Positions 42,461-49,325 of a DNA stretch of 64,000 nt are shown here, piece after piece. Position numbers and translations under genes: made by a program. The first letter of the stretch is position 1; the number at the start of each line of letters is the position of its first letter. Under the pieces are notes generated by a model. That model made no database searches. It was not told the DNA's origin and saw only the letters and a list, made by a program, of their open reading frames with translations. Source of the DNA: Escherichia boydii (GTDB taxonomy: Bacteria; Pseudomonadota; Gammaproteobacteria; Enterobacterales; Enterobacteriaceae); assembly GCA_041890495.1 (NCBI GenBank), contig CP169086.1, positions 1,240,001 through 1,304,000 of the forward strand, read 5' to 3'.

Positions 42461-42529
42461 TTAATTTGGTTGCGCAGGCATAAAACAAAGACAGCCTTTG
42501 GAGAAGATGACAGGGGTGTCAACAACTGA
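39353..42529 (+). CDS. cusA: Heavy-metal RND efflux pump CusA with a SilA-like C-terminus (mosaic)
   Basis: This 1058-residue HME-RND proton antiporter exports Cu+ and Ag+. It runs almost residue for residue like E. coli CusA ([56 protein letters not shown], where SilA differs) up to [13 protein letters not shown]. It then ends [13 protein letters not shown] plus a short tail; LIWLRRHK is the SilA ending, while CusA has LMWLHRH. E. coli CusA has 1047 residues, so the tail is about 11 longer. The methionine relay known from E. coli (M573, M623, M672) is preserved in [21 protein letters not shown] and [10 protein letters not shown]. Twelve transmembrane helices are expected. Confidence 0.93.
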   Translation: [1058 protein letters not shown]

Positions 42530-42573
42530 TAAATTAGCTATTCAATAACCTATTCAAAAAGCGATTCAATGCC

Positions 42574-43878
42574 ATGATAAATCGATCCGAAACGCTACGA
42601 CAATTGCTGAGGCAAGGACCCGTATCGGTAAGACAACTTACTGATATTATGGGAATTAGTCAGCCTACCATTTCGCGATCGATTAAAGCGCTTGGCGATG
42701 AAGTTGTCCGCATTGGCTCCGGTCCATCTATTCACTATGTGCTGCGCGACCCGCATCGTGGATTCAGTTCGGCCCCCATCTACCGCATAACGGAAGAGGG
42801 CCAGGTTAAACCGCTGGGTAAACTCGTTCCGGTGTATCCAGACGGATTTGTCATGGAGCAAACGGACAATGTATGCCTCCACAGCGACGGGTTGCCGTGG
42901 TGGTTGTTTGACATGCGGCCTCAGGGATACCTTGGCCGCGCGTATGCCTCCCGATTTTCATCCGAGCTTGGCCTGCCGGCAAATCCGGAAAACTGGACTG
43001 ACTCCGATGTTATCAGGGCGCTGCTGGCCCATGGGCATGATGCAGTAGGAAACCTAATAATTGGGGAACAGGCGCGGAATCATTTTGTTGAGATGCCGTC
43101 GCCAGTTGAAGTGGACCGGGCAACCGCATATCCGTCACTGGCGCTGGCCGTTAGCGCCGGCGATGTACCGGGTTCCTCCGCAGGCGGTGAGCAGCCCAAA
43201 TTCTGTACTTACACAGAACGCGGTCACGTCATTGTGAAATTCACTGCACCGGACGATAACCCTGTAAGTGAACGCTGGCGAGACCTGCTGCTGGCGGAAC
43301 ATCTGGCGTTAAGCGTGCTTGGCGTCGAAACAGAAGTGTTTGATTTTGGTGGACAACGCTTCCTTGAGATCCCGCGGTTCGACCGCACGGGACCACTTGG
43401 TCGTAAGGGGCTCTTTTCATTACGTGCGCTTGAGGCGGAGTTTGTCGGTCGTGCAAGAGAAACCTGGCCGGTACTGGTGAACGAGCTGGCAAAGCAGGGA
43501 TGTGTTCACCCGGAAGCGGTCGCCAGCACGGCAAGGCTTTGGGCGTTTGGCATGCTGATCGGCAATACCGACATGCACCATGGCAATCTGTCGTTTATCA
43601 GTTCCCATGGACGTCCTTACGATCTTGCGCCAGCCTATGACATGCTGCCTATGGGCTTTGCGCCGAAGTCAGGTGGCGGAATGGTGAATACGCTTCGCCC
43701 GGTTGCGCTGAACGACGCGATCGAGACAGGGATCTGGCATGAGGCGCTTGAGCTGGCTGAGCGCTTTTATGCACTTGCCAACGGTTGCCGCCGTTTTACC
43801 GCCAATTTTGCGCCATGTCTTGCAGCATTGCGCAGCCATCTAGACGAAACGAGGCAAAAAATCTCGCGTCTTGGATAA
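42574..43878 (+). CDS. yjjJ: HipA-family kinase YjjJ with N-terminal winged helix
   Basis: This 434-residue stand-alone HipA homologue has an N-terminal HTH (SETLRQLLRQGPVSVRQLTD, IMGISQPTISRSIKALGDEV) in place of a separate HipB antitoxin, as in E. coli YjjJ. The kinase core shows SSAGGEQPKF (phosphate loop), HVIVKFTAP (ATP lysine), GNTDMHHGNLSF (catalytic Asp and Asn) and YDLAPAYDMLPMGF (metal-binding Asp). HipA-type kinases phosphorylate tRNA synthetases or other proteins and slow growth; the YjjJ target is not known to me. It lies 44 bases after cusA and ends at a terminator. Confidence 0.9.
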   Translation: MINRSETLRQLLRQGPVSVRQLTDIMGISQPTISRSIKALGDEVVRIGSGPSIHYVLRDPHRGFSSAPIYRITEEGQVKPLGKLVPVYPDGFVMEQTDNVCLHSDGLPWWLFDMRPQGYLGRAYASRFSSELGLPANPENWTDSDVIRALLAHGHDAVGNLIIGEQARNHFVEMPSPVEVDRATAYPSLALAVSAGDVPGSSAGGEQPKFCTYTERGHVIVKFTAPDDNPVSERWRDLLLAEHLALSVLGVETEVFDFGGQRFLEIPRFDRTGPLGRKGLFSLRALEAEFVGRARETWPVLVNELAKQGCVHPEAVASTARLWAFGMLIGNTDMHHGNLSFISSHGRPYDLAPAYDMLPMGFAPKSGGGMVNTLRPVALNDAIETGIWHEALELAERFYALANGCRRFTANFAPCLAALRSHLDETRQKISRLG

Positions 43879-43891
43879 TGAGTATTTGATA

Positions 43892-43917
43892 CGCTCCTTA
43901 AAAGTGGGGCGTTTTTT
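43892..43917 (+). terminator. Rho-independent terminator after yjjJ
   Basis: CGCTCC and GGGGCG pair across TTAAAAGT and are followed by six T residues, 14 bases after the yjjJ stop. Confidence 0.85.
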
Positions 43918-44134
43918 ATGGGCAAGACCAGGGGATGTAGCGGAAGGTATTCAGATTATGGTTACTGAAATACATCATTTAACATAATATACATTATGCG
44001 CACCGTTATGGAATCAGGGAAAATCTGGCGTTTTGCTGACATCGTTGGCTTGAATGCTGATGGCATCTGAACTGGCTATCTCACGGTGCGTCCAGCGCAT
44101 GCCAGCTTAACAATGCCGTTCTTCCAGGGTTTAC
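43918..44134. other. Intergenic stretch without a recognised gene
   Basis: No supported reading frame was found in about 217 bases. The only structure noted is a short inverted repeat, CATAAT-ATAC-ATTATG at 43983-43998. It is probably degenerate remnant sequence next to the LysR fragment. Confidence 0.4.
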
Positions 44135-44590
44135 TTATCGTTTTTCTCTGTTGATATAAGCCTGTAAACCCTCTGCAAGAAAATCAAACACCGTTTTACA
44201 GGCCTGGCTGTGGCGTAAATCTTCATGCATCACCAGCCATGTGTCGAGATGAAATGCAAAGAAATCAGGCATTATCCTCTGTAACGGCGGAGAAAAATCG
44301 GCCAGATGCACCTGGCACATACCGATACCTGCTCCGGCACGTATGAGGTTTAATTGCGCAATATCGCTGTCGGTTCGCACGGTAAACAGCTCGCGGTTGA
44401 GCTGTGGGTACTGTTTAAGAGCTTGTAAAATAAAGGGTGTCATATTATCGAAACCCACAAGCGTATGGGTGAATAACTCATCAATACTTTCCGGTGCACC
44501 ATGTCGTGACAGATAGGCTGGCGCGGCATGCAGACCTATTTCAACCCTGCCCATTCGACGAGCAATTAGGCCACGAACCTCAGACCCCTC
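44135..44590 (-). pseudogene. LysR-family regulator, C-terminal remnant
   Basis: The frame, open from 44590 to 44135, covers only the C-terminal half of a LysR effector domain: VRGLIARRMGRVEIGLHAAP, AYLSRHGAPESIDELFTHTL, IRAGAGIGMCQVHLADFSPP and LVMHEDLRHSQACKTVFDFL. An ATG at 44554 would give 139 residues. The N-terminal HTH and the first half of the sensor domain, about 150 residues, are gone; upstream of GSEVRG a TAA stops the frame. It faces a PACE exporter gene; a LysR regulator divergent to a PACE gene is the normal layout, so this was probably its regulator. Confidence 0.85.
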
Positions 44591-44711
44591 TTAATGAGGC
44601 CGTACATACAACATTAGTTGGTTTGGGCTGTATTTAACATAACATGCAGTTTAGAAAGAGTTGAAATATGTCTGATATACTCAATCTTTTGAAAAACATA
44701 GCCCTAAGCAA

Positions 44712-45155
44712 ATGGAAATTGAATTAAATAAAAGTGCTAAAGAGAGAATCTTCCATGCAGTCATTTTTGAGGTGATGGCCAACGTTATTATCGCGCTGTC
44801 ACTTGCCTGGCTGATGAATGTGTCTGTTCTCCAGTCAGGCTCGTTGTCCGTCATATCCGCACTTACCGCAACGATCTGGAATTTTATTTTTAATAAACTC
44901 TTTGATTCCCTTCAGAAAAAATACCAGTTTGAAAGAACATTTCTCATTCGTGCGATCCATGCAGTAGGTTTTGAAACGGGACTCATCATAACCTTAATGC
45001 CCGTCGCGATGATTATGCTGAATCTTACAGTGACGGAGGCTTTTTTTGTTGAGATCGGTCTTGTACTGTTTTTCCTGCCGTACACGATGCTGTTTAACTG
45101 GATCTACGACTACCTGCGCTGGATATTTGTTGGACGGAAACGGTCTGCTCAGTAG
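44712..45155 (+). CDS. PACE-family multidrug/biocide efflux transporter
   Basis: This 147-residue protein has four transmembrane helices and two tandem bacterial transmembrane pair (BTP) domains. The PACE motifs are RIFHAVIFEVMANVIIALSL (RxxHxxxFE, with the functional Glu as in AceI), WNFIFNKLFD, RAIHAVGFETGLIITLMPVA (repeat) and FNWIYDYLRWIF. Family members export chlorhexidine, acriflavine or short polyamines. Its likely regulator, the adjacent LysR gene, is truncated, so expression may be altered. Confidence 0.92.
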   Translation: MEIELNKSAKERIFHAVIFEVMANVIIALSLAWLMNVSVLQSGSLSVISALTATIWNFIFNKLFDSLQKKYQFERTFLIRAIHAVGFETGLIITLMPVAMIMLNLTVTEAFFVEIGLVLFFLPYTMLFNWIYDYLRWIFVGRKRSAQ

Positions 45156-45249
45156 CGAGACATCTGTCACATAGACACGCCGTTGATCATATTCGACTTC
45201 TCTTACCTTCTATACTCTTCATTTCTCTATCTCTTTTGAGGAGTCGATA

Positions 45250-45621
45250 ATGTTTGACCATGTTAAATTCGGCGTTAGCGATTATGAAAAAAGTAAAACT
45301 TTCTTCCTCGAGGCGCTTCGCCCGCTTGGTGTAGAGCTCATTGATGAAGGCGCGCCAGATTATGGTGTCGAAATGAGCGCTGGCGACGTTTCACTTTGCC
45401 TTTTCCAGACAAATGACACACCCGCGCCTCTGCATCTGGCGTTTGTGGCTAATACGCGCAAGCAGGTAGATGATTTTTACCACGCCGCGCTGCGCGTTGG
45501 CGGACGTGATAACGGCGGACCGGGATTACGCCCGTACGGTGAAAATTATTATGCCGCTTTTGTCATCTCACCTGATGGTCATAACATCGAGGCCGTGTGC
45601 CATGCACCGGAGAGCCCGTAG
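45250..45621 (+). CDS. VOC-family (glyoxalase-like) protein
   Basis: This 123-residue single vicinal-oxygen-chelate domain starts FDHVKFGVSDYEKSKTFFLE and ends FVISPDGHNIEAVCH. The metal ligands are seen as the first His (FDHV), the central His (PLHLAFVA) and the last Glu (HNIEAVCH). The GAGG-type site before ATG 45250 is strong. Proteins of this size include glyoxalase I-like, fosfomycin- or bleomycin-resistance-like and many uncharacterised enzymes; no substrate can be read out. Confidence 0.85.
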   Translation: MFDHVKFGVSDYEKSKTFFLEALRPLGVELIDEGAPDYGVEMSAGDVSLCLFQTNDTPAPLHLAFVANTRKQVDDFYHAALRVGGRDNGGPGLRPYGENYYAAFVISPDGHNIEAVCHAPESP

Positions 45622-45770
45622 CCCGACGCCTTTTTCAAAACCCGTCAACCGATCTGCTTATGCGTCTTTTTACACGTTACTGCACGAAAAGTTGTATTTC
45701 TGGCCAGTAATGACGTAAGGTATCCTCTGTAAATGTGCAGTTTCATGCAATAACACTGACAGAGGTATCA

Positions 45771-46133
45771 ATGACACAACAGTTGATTTTAATTGCCGGT
45801 CCCTATCGCAGCGGAACCGATGGCGTTCAGGCGCGAATAGATGAGAATCTGGCGCGTCTCGAAAACGCAGCATTAGCCGTTTACCAGCGTGGTCACATTC
45901 CGGTGATTGGTGAATGGCTTGCGTTGCCGCTGGCAAAAGCCGCAGGCTCAAAAACGGTGGGTGATGAAATCAGCGAAGCGATGCTGTACCCCGTTGCTCA
46001 CCGGCTCATCGCAAAATGCGATGCGATTTATCGTATAGCCGGTGCGTCTAAAGGTGCCGATATGGACATTGAGGTAGCCAGAAAATATGGTCTCAGCGTT
46101 TATACCGCGCTTGAGAGCATTCCAGAAGCGTAA
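45771..46133 (+). CDS. DUF4406 / nucleoside 2-deoxyribosyltransferase-like protein
   Basis: This protein of 120 residues from ATG 45771 has AGAGG upstream. The start MTQQLILIAGPYRSGTDGVQ and the segment RIAGASKGADMDIEVARKYG match the DUF4406 family, related in fold to nucleoside 2-deoxyribosyltransferases (GPYRSG nucleotide-binding loop; GADMDIE with the catalytic-type Glu). It converges on a DeoR regulator that faces a NUDIX gene, so a role in nucleotide or sugar-nucleotide clean-up is plausible but unproven. Confidence 0.8.
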   Translation: MTQQLILIAGPYRSGTDGVQARIDENLARLENAALAVYQRGHIPVIGEWLALPLAKAAGSKTVGDEISEAMLYPVAHRLIAKCDAIYRIAGASKGADMDIEVARKYGLSVYTALESIPEA

Positions 46134-46144
46134 GCCAGGACGCC

Positions 46145-46170
46145 AGCCAGCCTGTCGTTAAAGGCTGGCT
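46145..46170. terminator. Hairpin between convergent DUF4406 and DeoR genes
   Basis: AGCCAGCC and GGCTGGCT pair perfectly around a 10-base loop. The hairpin lies between two convergent stops (46133 and 46172), so it likely works in both directions; the T tract is weak. Confidence 0.65.
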
Positions 46171-46171
46171 G

Positions 46172-46948
46172 TCAGAGACTGTCACGAGCTGAGGTCAGCA
46201 CGACGGATACCCCCTTTTGCGATACTGCGCGGATCCACTCCTTATCTGTACCGTCTTCAACGACGATGGTATTCACTGAAGAAATATCGCCAATCACAAA
46301 CGACGACGCGGTGTTGATCTTTTCCGGAGAAGCCAAAACGACCGTTTCCGCGGCTCTGCCGGAAAATGCACGTTTGATGCATGCCTCTTCGAAATCACCG
46401 GTTGTCAGCCCCGCGTCAGGATGAATACCGGTCACCCCCATAAAGAACAGATCTGCATGTATATTCTCTATGCCCTCGATGGCCGCAGCGCCGACCGCAA
46501 CAATTGAGTGTTTATACAAACGTCCGCCAATTAAAATCACCTCAATGGAAGGATGATCAACGAGCCCCAGAGCAATGCTCGGGCTGTGCGTCACCACGGT
46601 GATGCGCAAGTCAGGAGGGAAAAAGGTAATCAGCTCCGAGGTGGTCGTGCCACCGTCGACAATCACCACCTGGCCTGATGAAATCAGCTGTGCTCCTTTT
46701 CGGGCCACCCTTTTTTTCGCATCCATCTTCACGGATTGCCGTTCGGCAAACGGAGCAATAGCGGAAGATGACGGTAGCGCACCGCCGTGAACACGCTGCA
46801 AACGCCCTTCTGCCGCCAGCTCGCGCAGATCGCGCCGGATGGTGTCTTCAGAGACGTCAAAGAGAATGCTGAGCGCTTTTGACTGGACCTGCCCTTCGGC
46901 ACCCAGCTTTTCAAGGATCAATTGTTTTCGCTGACTGGTAAGCATCAT
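46172..46948 (-). CDS. DeoR/GlpR-family transcriptional regulator
   Basis: This protein of 258 residues from ATG 46948 (MMLTSQRKQLILEKLGAEGQ) has AGGA 4-5 bases upstream; ATG at 46966 is possible but has no such site. The DeoR HTH is QSKALSILFDVSEDTIRRDL, RELAAEGRLQRVHGGALPSS. The C-terminal DeoRC sugar-phosphate-binding domain includes VIVDGGTTTSELITFFPPDL and ADLFFMGVTGIHPDAGLTTG. It is divergent from the NUDIX gene with an 83-base spacer and probably represses it until a phosphorylated sugar or nucleoside appears (inference). Confidence 0.88.
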   Translation of the reverse strand: MMLTSQRKQLILEKLGAEGQVQSKALSILFDVSEDTIRRDLRELAAEGRLQRVHGGALPSSSAIAPFAERQSVKMDAKKRVARKGAQLISSGQVVIVDGGTTTSELITFFPPDLRITVVTHSPSIALGLVDHPSIEVILIGGRLYKHSIVAVGAAAIEGIENIHADLFFMGVTGIHPDAGLTTGDFEEACIKRAFSGRAAETVVLASPEKINTASSFVIGDISSVNTIVVEDGTDKEWIRAVSQKGVSVVLTSARDSL

Positions 46949-47031
46949 GGATTCCTGATGTTGCATGTTTAATCTTGAACATGCATGATATTGCTGTTTA
47001 TGACCATTACTCTACGTAAGGAAGAACAATC

Positions 47032-47616
47032 GTGCAATCAAAACGTGCAAATGTACGCATCATCGACAGTGAAACCCTCTCAGACAACTGGTACATCCTT
47101 AAAAAATATATCTTTGACCTGCAGCGACGTGATGGCGAATGGCAACGGCAGCATCGGGAAGTCTATGACCGTGGCAACGGCGCGACGATTCTTCTCTATA
47201 ACCGAGAGAAAAAGACGGTGATCCTGACGCGCCAGTTCCGCTTCCCTGTCTTTATCAACGGCCACCAGGACGATTTAATTGAAGCTGCAGCAGGATTGCT
47301 GGACAACATGGATCCCGAAAGCCGCATAAAAGCAGAAGCTGAAGAAGAGACCGGCTTTCACGTTTCGCGCGTGCAGAAAATCTTTGAAGCCTATATGAGC
47401 CCGGGCTCCGTTACGGAAAAACTCTATTTTTATCTTGCCGAGTATCAGCCAGATGACAGAACCGGCGCAGGCGGCGGGATCAAGGCTGAGGGCGAAGATA
47501 TCGACGTGCTGGAAATGACGCTTGAAGAGGCATTACGCAGCATTGAAACGGGCAAGATTGTCGACGGTAAAACCATCATGCTGCTTTATCATGTTGCCCT
47601 TAAAGGTATTCTGTAA
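47032..47616 (+). CDS. NUDIX hydrolase, NudK-like (GDP-mannose pyrophosphatase family)
   Basis: This 194-residue NUDIX enzyme starts at GTG 47032, with GGAAG upstream. It resembles E. coli NudK along its length: ETLSDNWYILKKYIFDLQRR, REVYDRGNGATILLYNREKK, LTRQFRFPVFINGHQDD, AAAGLLDNMD and YMSPGSVTEKLYFYLAEYQ. The NUDIX box reads GLLDNMDPESRIKAEAEEET, with the EEExG core intact but Ala where the canonical Arg stands. NudK hydrolyses GDP-mannose and related nucleotide sugars. Chromosomal nudK normally lies elsewhere, so this is probably a paralogue under DeoR control. Confidence 0.85.
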   Translation: MQSKRANVRIIDSETLSDNWYILKKYIFDLQRRDGEWQRQHREVYDRGNGATILLYNREKKTVILTRQFRFPVFINGHQDDLIEAAAGLLDNMDPESRIKAEAEEETGFHVSRVQKIFEAYMSPGSVTEKLYFYLAEYQPDDRTGAGGGIKAEGEDIDVLEMTLEEALRSIETGKIVDGKTIMLLYHVALKGIL

Positions 47617-47806
47617 CCTACTGGTTTAAATCCTTATTTAAAGGCGCATGAAGGTGGTACGCTTGTCCGTTACGCGGATGAAAAGCGGAATACCTCCTAA
47701 ATTTTGCAGCCTACTATATTTAGTGAACGATTTCGAAATTCGATAAAATCATCAACATTTCCCTTAGTCACCTGCATTTATCATTCAAAAATGCCAAACG
47801 TTCACG

Positions 47807-47828
47807 AGGCTGCCTGCTGAGGTAGCCT
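47807..47828 (+). terminator. Hairpin upstream of luxR
   Basis: AGGCTGCC and GGTAGCCT pair with one mismatch around TGCTGA and are followed by GTCTTATCTTTT. It may terminate the NUDIX transcript or attenuate luxR. The 190 bases between the NUDIX stop and this hairpin show no gene. Confidence 0.5.
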
Positions 47829-47922
47829 GTCTTATCTTTTGTCTGGATTAAAATGCGACTCGCTACAGATAACGAAGCATATTATACTTGGTCCTCCACT
47901 CGAACAGGAGGCAGCAACTCAC

Positions 47923-48615
47923 GTGAAGGATACATATTACAACGACATAGCGATCAATACGCAAATTCAGAGTGAGCTGGACGCGTTTTTTGAGGATTTC
48001 AAAGGGATCGTCTTCGCCTACGCTATTATGAATAAGAAAGATCCTTCACAGATGAGGATACTCAATAATAATTCTGAGTGGTTTAATATCTATCTTGAAA
48101 GAAAATATCAGTTCATTGACCCTGTCATTATTAGGGCTTTGCGTTGTGTTGAAGATTTTTTCTGGGAAAGTGATGTCGTCCTGTCGGATGGTTATAACCT
48201 GACGCGCATTTTCGACGAAAGTGTCCAGTATGATATTTACCAGGGGCAGACGTTTCCTCTGCATGACTATCTGAATAATCTTGTGGTCTTATCCGTCATC
48301 AGTCCTAAGCATTCAGGCATTGACATAGAGAAATATCGACCGAAATTTCTACGCTTCCTTGTTCAGTTACATCAGAAGACGCTCAATCTTTACAGCCAGC
48401 ATCAGCAGAAAAAGAATGTTTTCTTGTCGCCACGCGAGCGCCAAATCCTTAAATGGGTCAGCGCCGGGAAAACGTACGCCGAAATTGCGGTTATTTTGTC
48501 TATTGCTGAGCGCACCGTTAAATTCCATATGGGCAATATAATGAAGAAACTCGGTGTGAATAATGCCAGACACGCAATAAAACTTGGAACGGAACTCCGC
48601 TTACTGGACGACTGA
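47923..48615 (+). CDS. LuxR-type quorum-sensing regulator (EsaR/ExpR branch)
   Basis: This protein has 230 residues from GTG 47923, with AGGAGG 11 bases upstream; a longer frame from TTG 47839 has no ribosome site and would exceed family length. The autoinducer-binding domain shows KGIVFAYAIMNKKDPSQMRI, EWFNIYLERKYQFIDPVIIR (the conserved Trp, Tyr and Asp-Pro), FFWESD and FPLHDYLNNLVVLSVIS. The C-terminal LuxR HTH is FLSPRERQILKWVSAGKTYA, EIAVILSIAERTVKFHMGNI. It most resembles EsaR/ExpR regulators, which bind DNA without signal and are released by AHL. It converges on luxI 15 bases apart, like EasR/EasI of E. asburiae. Confidence 0.9.
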   Translation: MKDTYYNDIAINTQIQSELDAFFEDFKGIVFAYAIMNKKDPSQMRILNNNSEWFNIYLERKYQFIDPVIIRALRCVEDFFWESDVVLSDGYNLTRIFDESVQYDIYQGQTFPLHDYLNNLVVLSVISPKHSGIDIEKYRPKFLRFLVQLHQKTLNLYSQHQQKKNVFLSPRERQILKWVSAGKTYAEIAVILSIAERTVKFHMGNIMKKLGVNNARHAIKLGTELRLLDD

Positions 48616-48629
48616 CCCTCAGCCACTGG

Positions 48630-49268
48630 TTATAAATGGCGTAAATGTTCGAGCATTTCGCGAAGCCAGTGACTGGATTTGTCTTTGCTAATAATGTCTT
48701 CAATAATGCTGGTGCTGGCAGGCATATAAATATAGTAAATAGCCTCCCCTTTTTCAGAAACACCGCGCTGAATGACTTCAACTTTCCAGTTTGCATGGCG
48801 AAATATGGCATACATACCACGACTGGCTACTGCGTACATCCCGTGATATTTTTTCTTTATGCAATAAATATTCATTGCAAGAAACAATGCCTTACTGGCG
48901 GGTACACCCTGCAGACTTGCAGAGTCTCGTGTTTCTTTATCTAAAAATAAACGACTCACTTCACAGCAGGGAACATCTGCTGGAAAAACAATGGGATTAT
49001 CGAAATAGTTGTGAAAGATTTCGCTTATCATTGTCGGCTGCGTTGCGTTAATAAATCGCGCGCCGCATAACAGCTGTCCATCATACATACCCAGCAAGTA
49101 GGTCGTGTTATGGGAATCAAACTGATCCTTTTCCATGCCTTCGATGCATTCAACTTTCCAGTCGAGTCGGTCCCGAAAAGTTTTTCTTCTGAGTCGGTAG
49201 AGTTCGTGTGCTAATGCTGGTGGTAAATCATCGTAGTCGTGTAAAAAAAATTCAATGACAGAATTCAT
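48630..49268 (-). CDS. Acyl-homoserine-lactone synthase (LuxI family)
   Basis: This protein has 212 residues from ATG 49268 (MNSVIEFFLHDYDDLPPALA), with AGGA 8 bases upstream; longer frames would swallow the lux box. Invariant LuxI residues are visible in LYRLRRKTFRDRLDWKVECI (R, F, W), EKDQFDSHNTTYLLGMYDGQ (D, D), LLCGARFINATQPTMI (R) and CEVSRLFLDKETRD (E, R). It makes AHL from S-adenosylmethionine and acyl-ACP; the acyl chain cannot be predicted safely. The gene is convergent with luxR. Confidence 0.93.
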   Translation of the reverse strand: MNSVIEFFLHDYDDLPPALAHELYRLRRKTFRDRLDWKVECIEGMEKDQFDSHNTTYLLGMYDGQLLCGARFINATQPTMISEIFHNYFDNPIVFPADVPCCEVSRLFLDKETRDSASLQGVPASKALFLAMNIYCIKKKYHGMYAVASRGMYAIFRHANWKVEVIQRGVSEKGEAIYYIYMPASTSIIEDIISKDKSSHWLREMLEHLRHL

Positions 49269-49305
49269 GCTCTTGTTCCTGATAATAACACCTGAAACTA
49301 TTATC

Positions 49306-49325
49306 ACCTGTCTTTTAGGACAGCT
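49306..49325 (-). promoter_or_regulatory. lux box upstream of luxI
   Basis: The 20-bp palindrome ACCTGTCTTTTAGGACAGCT agrees with the V. fischeri lux box ACCTGTAGGATCGTACAGGT at both arms. It lies 38 bases upstream of the luxI start codon, where a LuxR-type protein can repress or activate. Confidence 0.8.

Noticed and set aside
36181..43880. Transposon-borne silver island
   Set aside because: No transposase, inverted repeats, silE/silP or pco genes flank the operon; the pattern fits a chromosomal operon with a recombined core.
43983..43998. Inverted repeat CATAAT-ATAC-ATTATG as an operator
   Set aside because: Short, AT-only and not placed in front of an intact gene; such repeats arise by chance in AT-rich spacers.
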